The position numbers and the translations under genes are program-made. Shown in pieces: positions 48,061 through 59,557 of a DNA stretch of 64,000 nucleotides. The DNA comes from Lunularia cruciata. Its lineage: Eukaryota > Streptophyta > Marchantiopsida > Lunulariales > Lunulariaceae. Below the pieces are notes generated by a model. The model did not search any database and was not told the origin of the DNA. It saw nothing but the letters and a program-made list of their open reading frames with translations. Each line of letters starts with the position of its first letter. Positions within the stretch are counted from its first letter, which is position 1. The stretch lies in assembly GCA_948567375.1 (NCBI GenBank), contig OX419761.1, forward strand, positions 37,548,243 to 37,612,242. The letters are read 5' to 3'.

Positions 48061-49512
48061 GTTGTCCAAGTAACCGCGTTTTCTCATATGATATTAGATA
48101 TGTTTTCTCATATGATATTAGATATTTTCAAACTTTTTAGATTAGACACCTCTTTTGCCATATTTAATAATGCCTATGATAATGACGTGGTCTGCACTTC
48201 CAATGTTCTGACTTGTACTGCATAAAGTCCAAGGGTCTTATGCAGAATTTATACCAATCCACTACAGTATCACCAAATCTTATGAATCTTTACAAAACCA
48301 TAAGCATAATATATGGGCGATATTACTCAATGATAAATGACACGTAACATGCAAGTATCCGCTTAAATCAAGGTCCATTTCCTGCAAGTTAGTCTGTTAT
48401 CACATTCCCATTTTCTTTGGTAAAGATCTCAATTCTTTTATGTAGAATTCTGGTGAATCGTCGTGTCTAGAGGTACCAAATTTACTGTTTTGCACTTAGC
48501 ATCAATTTTGCCCTCAATGTTGCGAACCCGATGACTTTAGTACTCGTAATCTTGTTACTTAGGTTACTTATAGGTGTGTAGCGGAGATGGTTCCTATGCA
48601 ATAAAATTTTTATTTGATGTGTCCCCTCACATTGAACATTAAAGAGGCAAGCTTGTCAGCTCTTTCATTTGTCAATAAGTTTATCAAGAAAGTTATTGAC
48701 CTGGTTTTTTTTTTGTTCTTTATGAGTCTATTGAATGTTATTTGTTGATTAGATGTGATGCATGTTGACTCCAACTGAGGTAATGTAAGATTAGTGTAAA
48801 TGAAAAATTATGTATCGTTCCAACCTGCACAAGGTGACCAACTCATGGTAATAGCATGCTCAATAGACATACCTTTGATTAAAAAGTTAGATATAGTAAT
48901 TCTTTAACAAGAAATTTATTTATCTTATAGACTTGGCCTCACAAAAATTATAGTGCATATTTTTTCAAGCTAGTCTAACCCTTTCATTTCATCTTATTTA
49001 TTTAAAGATGTGATGACTTAAAAGCGTACCAAGGTTGGAAGATGGTTTTGGAACATGGTTTTAAACCATTTACTTGTGACATAGAAGGAAACTGCAAAAA
49101 ACAGAAGAAAGATGAAGAAGGGAGAGAGCGGAAGGAATAAGTACAAAGAGGTTGGACACAAAGGAGAGGCCGCACCAAAGAAGACCTTTGGCAAGGAAGG
49201 CCTTTGGCTTAAGAGTCAATCAGTTTTAAAAAGGAATTTTGACAGCTTGAAGGTACTGCCACGTTAAACCAAGAATTACAATTAATAACAATTAATTTAC
49301 AATTAATTTGGTTGTAATGAGTTGCCTACATGTGTAGATTGTGATTGTGCACCCACCAATATCTGAGAACAACCAGACTAAAGCTTTAAAACCAAGACCT
49401 TGTCAGTTACTTTTCAATTTTTCAAAGCTAAACAAGTGTTAGTTTGAGAAAATTTGAGGGGTTAAATAAGCAGGTGTTTGGGTGGTTGCAAATTCTATAG
49501 AATAGGTTCACC
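48061..49512. other. AT-rich non-coding stretch
   Basis: No gene seen. A short direct repeat (TTTTCTCATATGATATTAGATAT) opens it at about 48073-48126. Confidence 0.5.
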
Positions 49513-49728
49513 CTCACCTCACTGTTAGACATCATGGGCACTATGGTGAACAAGGCAAAACAGCATAGGGCAAGTGCCCAAGATAATCCTCAAGAGGTAA
49601 CAAGTGTGCAATCCATTGTACTCACCTCACTGTTAGACATCATGGGCACTATGGTGAACAAGGCAAAGCAGCATAGGGCAAGTGCCCAAGATAATCCTCA
49701 AGAGGTAACAAGTGTGCAATCCATTGTA
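49513..49728 (+). repeat. Two-unit in-frame tandem repeat, period 108 bp
   Basis: CTCACCTCACTGTTAGACAT ... GTGCAATCCATTGTA occurs at 49513-49620 and 49621-49728 with a single visible difference (AAAACAG versus AAAGCAG). The period is exactly 36 codons and the frame (starting MGTMVNKAKQH at 49534) stays open across both. Confidence 0.9.
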
Positions 49729-52700
49729 GGGAGGATTTTTCTACAAAAGGAAACTCAGTTTCTTGCTGTGAAATTGGGAATTGTGACCATGCCATGCTCT
49801 ACAAAATTAGAGACAATAGGGACCCATCAACAAGGAACTTAAGAGGGAAAATATTTGCTTGGGTAAGGAGAATTGGCGAGACATCCTTGGTCCCAAGAAT
49901 TCACCACCAAGAGCCATGACCTTGGATCCTCATTGGACTTGCCTGGATGTGAGTATGGACGTAAGAGTGAAGTTCCCTTTCAAGGATGAGAAGACAAACA
50001 ACAGATTGCAATCAGCAAGCTACAAAAATCCTGCCCAACAAGCCATCATGGAAGCAATCATGAAGATGTTCAAATCAAAGAAAACAACATACTTGAACAA
50101 TAGCACACCACGTTCTTCAAGTACCTATATGAAGGAAGATCAGTGAATTGGGCTCCGATGTTCCATGAACAAGTCTAGGATCTATGCGGGGACATGAACA
50201 AGGATGGAGGAGTAACACACTTAGCTCCCTTTCTCATGCATTTCTATATGGAAATGAAGATGCGAACTTGAGCGGAGTTCTTGACCCCTTTTCATCCCAA
50301 GGGGTACTTCTACACACATCCAAAAGCAAAAGCAATGTACAAGAAATGCAAGTTAGCCAACTCAAAATTCACCAATACAAGGAAGTATATCTTTATGGAG
50401 GAAGCTAGCAACACCTTGGGCTACAAGAAGAAGAGGAAGATGGTACTTGCAAGGACAAAGGTAAAGGCTGGGAAGGAAAAGGAGAACCTTGAAGTGATTG
50501 AAGATGCAAGGAACCCAAAAAGAGCATCAATTTTGCAAGGAAGGAGTATATGGTGCTCCCATTTCTTGAAAATTTACTTTTGTTGATCATATCAGACTTA
50601 AGTGCTAAAGAATCACCAGGAATAATGTAGTTACTTGGAGAAGTGCCTCAAAGAGAGAGGTACTCATAAGAATGTGTCAAGAGGCCAAGAGGTGCAATAC
50701 TTGGAGTGATGTAGGATAATCCTTACTGTTGATAGCTAGGATAAGTAGTGCTTAGAGAAGTGTAGGACAACCCCAAGTAAATGGAGGATGAGAAGCACTC
50801 AAAGTGGTGTAAGATGATACCGAGTGCTTGAGAATGGAACAACACTTGGAGTGCTTGCAAGAGATGTAACACTTGGAGTGCCAACAGGTGAAGTGTATAC
50901 GCCGAAGTGCCAAGTGCCACCTTGGCACTAGGACTTAAGTGCCATTATGATTTGAATGCACCACTAGAGGCACTTGCTGCCAAGGGCCATTAAACTCAAG
51001 ATAACCATTAGCATTTGTTGAGCAAGCATGGCGCAGAGGAGAGTGATTGGAGAATTTTGCCATGTGGGAGAGTGACTTCTTACCAAGGATGACATACAAA
51101 GGCCTTTGCCTGCATAACAATGAGTGCCTACCTACTCTATATAATAGATGGAGTGATGACAAATGACCAAGAATTCAGAGTATAAATTGAAGTGTCTATC
51201 TACCAATTGCACTTTTTGCAAATCATTTGTCTGCTTAGTTGATCAAGTAGTGTCATGCACTTCATTACAAAGAAGTGAGTTACTTAGAGTCATTTTGAGA
51301 GTGGCCCTTGGTGCGGTTTTAGGTACTTGGAGTGAAGTGAGTTACTTGGCATAGGGTCTTAGGTTTTAGCAATTTTAACAATGAAGAACCCAGAGTGGTC
51401 ACTCCAAAAGCTTACAAGAAGGCACTTGAGCCATCCTTAGATTCCTTGCTGTCAAAAAATGGACAATACATTGTAGAATGGATGTCATTAGGAGCAAGCA
51501 TATGGGATTCTTGCTCTGGAACTAGGAGTTGATAGACTTCCACATTATCCATGAGATGAGGGGCAAAAAATATAAAACTTCTTGGGGATGAGAGGTAACC
51601 CCTAAAATTGGACAAGAGATCATTGGCGAATGGTACTTGGCCGGGATGTTGGAGTTGCAGGGGTGATGACAATAGACAATAATTTTGCAGGCAAATAGCT
51701 TACAACTAACATCAAGGGCCATTTCAATAGTAAATGTTTGAAGAACAATAGGTGGAGTGTGGCCAATTACAAAGGATCCTACATGAAGAGCCATTGTAGG
51801 AGCAGTTCTAAAACAAACAAACCACCTACCTTACAATGGCCAAGCAGTGTTCTTTGATTATATGTACTTAGGAGAGCTTGTAGATTGGGCCAAAATGTTT
51901 GATAGACAATGTAAGCTCCTGCACCAACATTTGGTGGACAAAGGAGGTGCCATATACATTGCTCCTTTTCAGTTCACTACTTCATGGAGACCAAATTTCT
52001 GACCAAGGAGGAGAGGAAAAGGTTCATTATGCATTTTGATATTGTATGTTATTTCAAAGCACAAACTGAAGGACTGACCTAGATTGCTACGCATTGGCTA
52101 GCCGATACCAAATTTGCTGAGACAGGCAAGTTTTTGCTTGTAGATGAAGAACTAGCCATGCCAAAGGCTACAAAGAGGAAGAATACCATGCCACATAAGA
52201 AGCCATCTCCTCCAACAAAGAAGTCAAAGGCCAATGCACAGGTTTTAAAGAGAACAAATTGTTCTCCTTCTAAAGAGAACAAATTGACAGGTTGTCAATT
52301 TGTTCTCTTTAGAAGATGAGGCTGAGGACATTGAAGGGGAAGAAGATGATGAAGAAGGGGAGAGAGGATTATTCACCCAACAAGGACTGACCTCCACTTT
52401 AGGAGACAAAGACAATGAAGAAGAAACATGGGAAGATGGCTAGTCTGCTCCAAGTTTGCAAGACCAAAACATATATAAGTGCCTTACAGCTGTAGAAGAG
52501 CACCTGATGGAAGGAGTGGTAGTGCCAAGACTCATACTGCTAAGTCCAACTATGCAAGAAGGAGCCATAGTAGAAACCCAAGATCAAGCTGAGTGCTCAA
52601 AGAACCAAGAAACTTGGCTTGAAAAGGAGAAGAAGACCAAAGACCACCCAGAAGAAGAAGAAGATTGCATCACCAATTATGTAGAACAAAAGGAGGAGAT

Positions 52701-53560
52701 CAACATTGTAACTGATCTTCCAGAGGCTGCACCAAAAGTGTAGATTGAAATGCAAGAAGCAAGTTCCAAGTTAGTGTGGGTGCAAGAAGGATCAAGCTTT
52801 ATCATTCATTTGGTTGGCATTGCACTGCAATTGATGGAGATGTTGTTGCTTCAATACCAAGTTGAGTGCCCCAATGTAGTAGACTACACCACTTTGATCA
52901 GAAATATGCATAAGCAGGTCTACACTTGGAAGTCTAGAGAAGACTTGGTGAAAGAAAAAGCAGCAAAGGCCAAAGGACTATACAAGGCAAAAGCCACAAA
53001 GGTATGTACCTTGTTGTAGGTGAACCATGAACTCAAGTAGAGAAGTGCAACAATACAGAATGAACAAGACCACTAGGCAATAGAAATCCAAAGGTTTGAA
53101 GTGTTTATAAGGCACTCTACCTCAAGTTTAATCAATTTAAGAAGGAAGCCAAAGATCAATTTCATGGTAAGTGCCAGGAGTTGGAGAGCACTCAAAGTGC
53201 TTTGAAGGAGAAACATGACTGAGAAGTGACTCTGAAGCCACAAATGCAGGAGTACCAAAAGGAGGTATCAATGCAAAGGAAGTAGAAGAAGAGAGGGCCA
53301 AGTATGTAGAAAGTACTCAGTTGCTAGAAGAAAACAAGGCCAAATGGAATTGCTCAAACCAAGAGAGTTGAGGAGGACCAGCTCAAAACACTACAACAAC
53401 TAGAAGAGACCCAAGCCTTGTTCATGGATATGCTAAAGGAAGAGGGAGTAGTGCATGCCTTACAAACCAAACACCATGAATTGAAGATACAAGTCCATTG
53501 CAGAACCATGCATATGAAGACGAAAGAATGAACATCATGTCCTTGCATACGACAGAGCAA
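49534..53560 (+). pseudogene. Long degraded repetitive coding region, possible retroelement
   Basis: Plus-strand open stretches follow one another with the same charged composition: 49534-49842, 49859-50146, 50281-50586 (THPKAKAMYKKCKLANSK), 52134-52319 (lysine-rich), 52456-52743, 52750-53019. Coiled-coil-like pieces such as CQELESTQSALKEKHD and VEEDQLKTLQQLEETQALF follow to 53520. They are broken by stops and frameshifts, so this was probably one long polypeptide. No RT, integrase or transposase was seen. The region 50600-51400 is full of short AAGTGCCA/ACTTGGAGTG words. A non-autonomous gag-only element or a plant mobile-domain type gene is possible, but neither is shown. Confidence 0.4.
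52267..52315. repeat. Perfect 23 bp inverted repeat with 3-base loop
   Basis: Arms 52267-52289 and 52293-52315 are exact reverse complements (starting CTTCTAAAGAGAAC), with GGT between them. Just upstream is another AAAGAGAACAAATTG copy, so the hairpin probably grew from a local repeat. It would form a strong cruciform or RNA hairpin. Confidence 0.95.
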
Positions 53561-53799
53561 TTAGACATGAATTTTAACAAAGTGTGCTAGACCTTCTTGC
53601 TTGAGATAGCTAGGTATCTGGCATAGACAAACCATTACTTAGATATACGACAGCTGAACATAGTCCTTCATTAGTTCCAACCCAAGGCACTCCTCCAAGG
53701 GAAAGTCCTTTGGTGAGGCATGCACTCTTAGGCAGATTTTAGGCACTCAAAATTGTACAGTAGTTATGCACGCTGAGTAGGCCATTAGTGACTGCACTC

Positions 53800-53904
53800 A
53801 AAATTGTTTGTGTTTTACCCTAATATGATTTAACAAAATTGTTTGTGTTTTACCCTAATATGATTTAACAAAATTGTTTGTGTTTTACCCTAATATGATT
53901 TAAC
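53800..53904. repeat. Three-unit 35 bp tandem repeat
   Basis: AAAATTGTTTGTGTTTTACC plus a 15-base remainder ending TTTAAC is repeated three times head to tail with no difference seen. There are no spacers, so it is a minisatellite and not a CRISPR array. Confidence 0.95.
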
Positions 53905-56007
53905 GGTTAAAAAGAAGGATTATGTGTTGGAGGCTTACAGAAGAGAATTTTATACTCTCCATTCAATCAACGAATTAATCGTGCGTCTTCTCGACGGGAT
54001 TAAGGTGCAATCTATCTGGATTTTAACCAGTTTCTGAAATTAAATGAGAATTAACTCATACTAAAATCATATGGACCGGAGACAAAATCTTTGGTTTATC
54101 TTAAACTTTACGAGGAACACTAAATTGAAAGTTAATAACAAGGCGGCCTTCTTGATTCGACTTCTCATATCTTTGTAGACCTTATCTCAAATGGATCGTA
54201 TAAACGCTCTTCGATATCCATTTGAGAGAAGGTCTTTGATCCATTTGAGGAAAGGTCTACGATGAATGCACCTTTGAGTGCTTTGGTGTGTACGGCAAGA
54301 TCTCAAAGCACTCAAATCCTGTTTTCCCATAAGCTATGCAGATTTAGAAGTAATCAGAAGGAATGAAACTGTAGCACAGTTGTTTTTGTTGGCTCAGCTT
54401 CCTTCCGTCATGCTTACAAGTATGGTCGTCTTAGCTAGCGTCTTGGCTAATCCATAGAAAGCACTCCTCGTGTCTTTGTACCTAGTGTCGACAAGGATTT
54501 ACAGTTGACTCTTTTAACCTTTTCGCAAGTTCTAGGTGAGTATGTGGCTGGACAGCACACCAGTATTTCTCGCTGCATATGAAATCGGCCCACGTGGATT
54601 TGAAGTGTTTTTTTAAGTGTTGTGGTGTGCATATGGTTTCCTTCTGATGTTTAGATGAGTCTTGTGTTCGAGTTCCTGATGTGAAATCAAGCAGTTAGGA
54701 CATTCATGAGACAATCTACTAAAACGTTCACTATATATCTAGATGTCGATTGCGTTCAAGTGCAGCATTCGTACCTTTTTGCATCACAACGATTCATGAG
54801 GTGTAAACAGTCCGGAGTAGTGAGCATCAGTGCAACTGCTCAGAAGGTACAAATGGAGTAGAACAGAGTAGGTACAAATTTAGTAGGTACGTAATCTCAT
54901 TGTCCAAATTGCGCAGGAGGCGCGGGAACAGGGCAGGAAGGGCCTACTGAGTACCACCTCATCATTGCTGCTCTAAGACCTTCAATTTCCATGTAAAGAC
55001 TCTTCTTGTTTGTCGGTAATTGGCAGTTTGACGAGGCGGTGGTGTAGATAGACATGCAAACCAAGCATCAATTTTAAAGCTCTCAAGTTAGGTGGGCAAC
55101 CATAGAACGAGGAACTGAACGAGGACACTATAGGTCCCCGACAGTTTTTCAATCATTTGAGCTTGTAGAAGAGTTCAGATCAAGGCATCGGCGTAGATTG
55201 AGCTAACTTCAGTTATTAGTTCCACTCACCAGACTTGAAATTTGGAAGTCCCGAGACTACTGATGGTGGGGGTCCAGAGTACCCAACTCTGAGCTCCATT
55301 CCCAGCGAATCCTTCCCATCCATTTCCTGGATACCTACAATTCGATCATCTTGCCAGATCTTCGAAATTGGGCAATTTATGCACTCAATAACGGTTGCCG
55401 ACGGTGTGGTATTCGCCTCCAGTGCACGGATATCAACCGATTTGAACCGATAAGCTTTACCTCTTCATCTTTTCAGGGTGGTACAGTCTTGAACATTCTT
55501 CTGGCCACCGGGAGTTTTCATTTCGTCTGGTTAATATTTGCACGTTTGGTTTGATAGCAACGTGACTTCATTCGGGGTAACTTCTCAAACTTTTGTCTCT
55601 CCTAACCTGGTAATCAGCTCTCAAGGTCATACACTTATGCTATCAATTAGCAACGTCTTTCAATTTATGCTCGTAACTTCCTGGGGCCACAGAACGTAGC
55701 TTGTTCCTCGTTTACACATCAATCGCATTTCCCTGCTGCTAATCGATTGCTAGCTGAAATTATAACGGATTTCGGTGTGAGATGTCAAGGCTTCGGCGCA
55801 GAGCACATAGTCACGTTGACATGCTCAAAAAGAACAGGGTGTCTATGTACTCACACGATACTTTGCAACATGTCCACGGCATATATGTGATCTGACTGGA
55901 AGTGAATTCAGCAGTTTACGCAAGATGTTTTACTTATTCTGTTTATTTTCACTGGCAGGTTGTACATCTAGAGTTCTCTGAGAACGTGGACGAACGGAAC
56001 CACGTGA
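53905..56007. other. Unrecognised stretch before the GH16 gene
   Basis: Composition is balanced. Small open frames occur at 55235-55453 and 55351-55554 (plus) and 54447-54632 (minus). None was assigned. It may hold promoter and leader of the GH16 gene, or a first exon with a signal peptide, but no convincing donor site and exon was found. A CCATTTGAG..AAGGTCT repeat lies near 54217-54262. Confidence 0.4.
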
Positions 56008-56130
56008 CCCGGTATATCCCAGTTATACACAAGTAAGACTATAAACCCTTGTCTCGAATTCCACAGCTTCCACATTTCAGTATTGAAGGAACAGGAGAAA
56101 CCAGGCCAAGAAAGAGGAGTTCCTGGATCC

Positions 56131-57039
56131 ATGACTCGCGTCCAACCTGATGTGCTAAATAGACTGGGGGGAGTATGGGAGTGTCAGTTCTATGATGATT
56201 TCTCCGACCCCGCAACACTTGCCAACAACTACTTTCACCCATTCGGTGACTCGCATTGGAGAGAAAATCCAGCCAACAAGTGGAAGTGGGATGCACATTC
56301 CAACAAGGAGATCCATTGGGATTTCACGTGCTCAAGTACAGTCAAAGATGCAGAAGGTAGCCGTGTACGTATTTGTGTTTATTCTGATTGGTTCCATAGA
56401 ATAGATCGGCTTGCTACCAAACGAGTTTTCGGATATGGATATTTTGAAGCCAAAGTTCGCTTCAAAGGTGCCGAGGGTATGCACGCTGCTTTTTGGCTGC
56501 TTCCTGACAGCATTGATGATTCAAGGGTTTATCCAGCTGGGACCGTACCTGGAGGTATTGAAGTAGACGTTGTTGAGCATCGTCTAATGGATGGTTCGAG
56601 AAAGAATATAAATCACATCGGCAACACTTCCACCCACTGGAGTGGGTACGGACAAAACCATCAATCGGCTGCGTACAAGGAGATAAATTTGCCGCAAGGA
56701 GCTTCTCATTGGTGTACTTATGGTGTGCTACATGATGTCAGTGGCATCAAATGGTATTATGATGGACGCCTCGTGAATCAGACGATCGTAAACTCCTCAA
56801 CTCCAGCACACATATACTTCTCCACCGAGGTAAACGAAAGCGGTGGTTGGGCTGGAATGGACATGTCCAGCTACGGTTCGAAGAGTGATCCTGCAGGTTA
56901 TGTGGAGTGTTCCGAGGTTAGCTTCTGGACCAAAAGTTCAGGAACTTCAACTTCAAGTGGGAAAGGTCCGGACCATCTGATTCAATCAGCCAAGAAAATT
57001 GTGGATAAAGTTGTTGCTAGGATAGAGAAGTACAAATAG
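56131..57039 (+). CDS. GH16-family glycoside hydrolase, non-XTH type
   Basis: A 302-residue uninterrupted frame, TAG at 57037-57039. The catalytic motif E144-V-D-V-V-E149 fits the beta-bulge form E-x-D-x-x-E of GH16 enzymes (laminarinase, agarase and carrageenase relatives), where the first Glu is nucleophile and the last is acid/base. Other GH16 features: FYDDFSDP at the N-terminus, FGYGYFEAKVRF (100-111), AAFWLLP before the motif, HWCTYGVLH and WYYDGRLV after it. Plant XTH enzymes have H-D-E-I-D-F-E-F-L-G instead. A Ser/Thr linker (269-277) and an amphipathic helix (IQSAKKIVDKVVARIEKYK) end the protein. The start is the first in-frame ATG. No signal peptide is visible, and the frame is open upstream to 56008, so a missing first exon is possible. 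Substrate unknown; the bacterial or fungal-like character suggests transfer. Confidence 0.85.
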   Translation: MTRVQPDVLNRLGGVWECQFYDDFSDPATLANNYFHPFGDSHWRENPANKWKWDAHSNKEIHWDFTCSSTVKDAEGSRVRICVYSDWFHRIDRLATKRVFGYGYFEAKVRFKGAEGMHAAFWLLPDSIDDSRVYPAGTVPGGIEVDVVEHRLMDGSRKNINHIGNTSTHWSGYGQNHQSAAYKEINLPQGASHWCTYGVLHDVSGIKWYYDGRLVNQTIVNSSTPAHIYFSTEVNESGGWAGMDMSSYGSKSDPAGYVECSEVSFWTKSSGTSTSSGKGPDHLIQSAKKIVDKVVARIEKYK

Positions 57040-59290
57040 TAGAAAAGTAGTGCCCTTTAGGTGAGATAGAGGAAGGAGGCTTTAGATCATGTCACCTTTC
57101 TCCGGTATATAACTGCAACACATGTATGAAGATAGGTGAAAATGCACTGCCAAGAATTCGTACCCAAGGTACCAGCAAAGCACTTCATACCACCCCAGCA
57201 TAGGCATGACTTAAATGACCACTGTAGTTTGTGAGCCTCTATTGTTGTCCATAATTGCCTGTACATTTTATAATTCAAGCAAATTTGTTGATTCAGCTAC
57301 CATGTGCAGTGGTTTTGAAATCGTTACACAACCGTTCCCTGAGCAGAAACAATAATCTCCGTCATGTTAGCAAAAGGGGAGGTGTCCTTGGGGTGAGTTT
57401 CCTACACAGAATCAGCCACAAAAGTAACTGTGCTAGCGTGGGCCACTCTTTATTGTTCCGAACTCTTATTATTTTGTGCAGTCCTTTCCTCTTTCAAAAC
57501 TGTTGATACCATTTTTTACAAACTTCCAAGAGAAGTACAGAAACTCATCTTAACGGCGGTTGGTGTCCGGAAGTACATTGCAGGTTGTAGCTTAACTTCG
57601 AGCACTTCATTTATACCTCCTGTGTTGTTAGCGAGTGCAATAAGATCTTGTGTGTACATATATGTACATTCTACACGCAATAACATACAGTCTAAGACCC
57701 GCAACTTATGAACCTAAGATATGGACTAAGGTTTCCACTGAGGGTGGGTATTGCATTTCACCCTCCACGTTTCGTTAGGAAATCATCACCACCTACACTG
57801 AACATCTAAAGCGAACCTGAGATAACTTGGGTTCCTCATTCAACGCCAATCTTATCTTCAGTCACCGTTCGACCTGCAGAGATTTCACGCGTATTACAAT
57901 GAAAACGGATGGATTCCCGCAGCTGGCACTGATGGCAGGTTGTCAGTCTTGGGTCCTGAGTTGTTTTCCTACTGAGTTCCTCGTGGCCTCAGACACACTC
58001 GTCTGGGCACATACGTCATTCTCACCACTGTCGAGCATGACTAATGGCCGACTGCGACGTTTATGCTTCGTTACTGCTTGACATTTATGCTCGCAGGATG
58101 GCAGAAGTCAGTAGGTGGCCTCTGTCGTACGATGGATCTACGATGTGTTGCAAGGGTCGAACTATTCTAAGAACTCGTACTGTAGGGTAACCTTCATGTG
58201 GTTGTCGGCCGGGAGGAACCTTGTGCGAACTTTCTACAGATCCAAAAGATTCTATGTGCAATAGCGTCACCGTAAAGATTCACTTATGCCTGTCAGTCAG
58301 CGACTCTGATTTACCCTGCAGTTGACAGACTCACATCTTCTCGCAAGCATCTGTGCATGTAATCATGTGTGTCTGTAAATCCGAAATCCATACACAAAGC
58401 AGCACAACAACTGACCTCCGGTTTTTTGCTTCTTGACCTTAGTTCGATCTGTTGGACGTAGACTTTTGCAAGGTGTTTAACTTGCAGAAACTTCAACGGA
58501 CTGAACAACTTTGTAACTTCACTCCTCTGAGACGTCTGCTTGTCGCTTCTGATTCCTGCTTCTGTATTGCTTCGGTTGATCCTGTAGGTTGTTTACGATT
58601 TAGGACTGTTGAAGTATCTTCGTTCGCCGGCTTATACAAAAACACATTTTCATTACCTGCATAGCCATCTCCCGTAAGGCGATTATGGAATGGTCTGATT
58701 GCGCGCTCGATAAGCGTCCAGCACAAATAGTACATGCCATGACAATGTTCACTCATTTCTTCCATCAAGATACCTTTCCGTTAAATACAAGTTATGTCCA
58801 TACAACATGCTGTCGCTTCTTTCCTGTCAACAGCATGACAAGAATCGACCTCTCAGAGTTTGCAGCTCAAGTATGGATACAAGGTCTGGGCAGAGCAACG
58901 ACACCCTGAACACTGGGATAGAAAACGTCAACTATATGACAGCATGAGTTACATAAGTAGTGACAGCATGGAACTGGGAGCTCATCCCCGCCGTCTCCGC
59001 GGCACTTGGCTCGTATTAAAGCTGCTGCTGAAACAGCGTTGTGTCTAGGTTGAATATGCAACACCGTAAGACACGTGAGTGCAACATTGTGTCGATACCG
59101 CTGGTAACTTGCCAACTGGCATTCCAAAACGACGCAAGCTTCCACAAAACTTGCAGGGAATGTTCTTTACAAGCTAAATGTAATGATTCTATTTAATTGG
59201 CTGATCCTGAAGGTAGAGAAGCATAGCCATGGGCTTGCACTTCTGAAACCTTCAGTGTGTATAAAAGGACAACGAAGGCCCTAAAGCCTG
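57040..59290. other. Intergenic stretch between GH16 and DUF3755 genes
   Basis: The first few hundred bases are probably the 3' untranslated part of the GH16 gene, and the last about 270 bp before 59558 that of the convergent DUF3755 gene. The short open frames between (for example 57827-58081 and 58493-58768) show no recognisable motif. Confidence 0.5.
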
Positions 59291-59557
59291 CTTGACTTCT
59301 AGACATCGTTAAATATGTTGATAAAAATGACTTGGCCTTCTGTAATGGATCTATGAACAGTTGCTCTATGGATGGCAGAACTAAAGACCTTCATATTGCG
59401 GGCCTTTCATAGAAATCAAGGGATGTGCAAAGTGCTGCTTCATAGCTGCAGAGGAACTCATTCTAAAGATAGCACTCCGTTTAGCCTTACGAATATGGAT
59501 GTAAAGTACAGAAGATTCACGGGACTGGAACATTTAAACTGGGATTGTCGTCTGCCG

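Noticed and set aside
53800..53904. CRISPR-like array
   Set aside because: The three 35 bp units are directly adjacent with no spacers, so this is a minisatellite.
56033..56080. 48 bp intron (GTAAGA ... TTTCAG) just before the GH16 start
   Set aside because: It is shorter than usual plant introns. The acceptor may be real but this donor is doubtful.
56039..56296. Minus-strand open frame of 85 codons over the GH16 start
   Set aside because: It lies antisense to a strongly supported GH16 frame and has no motif of its own.
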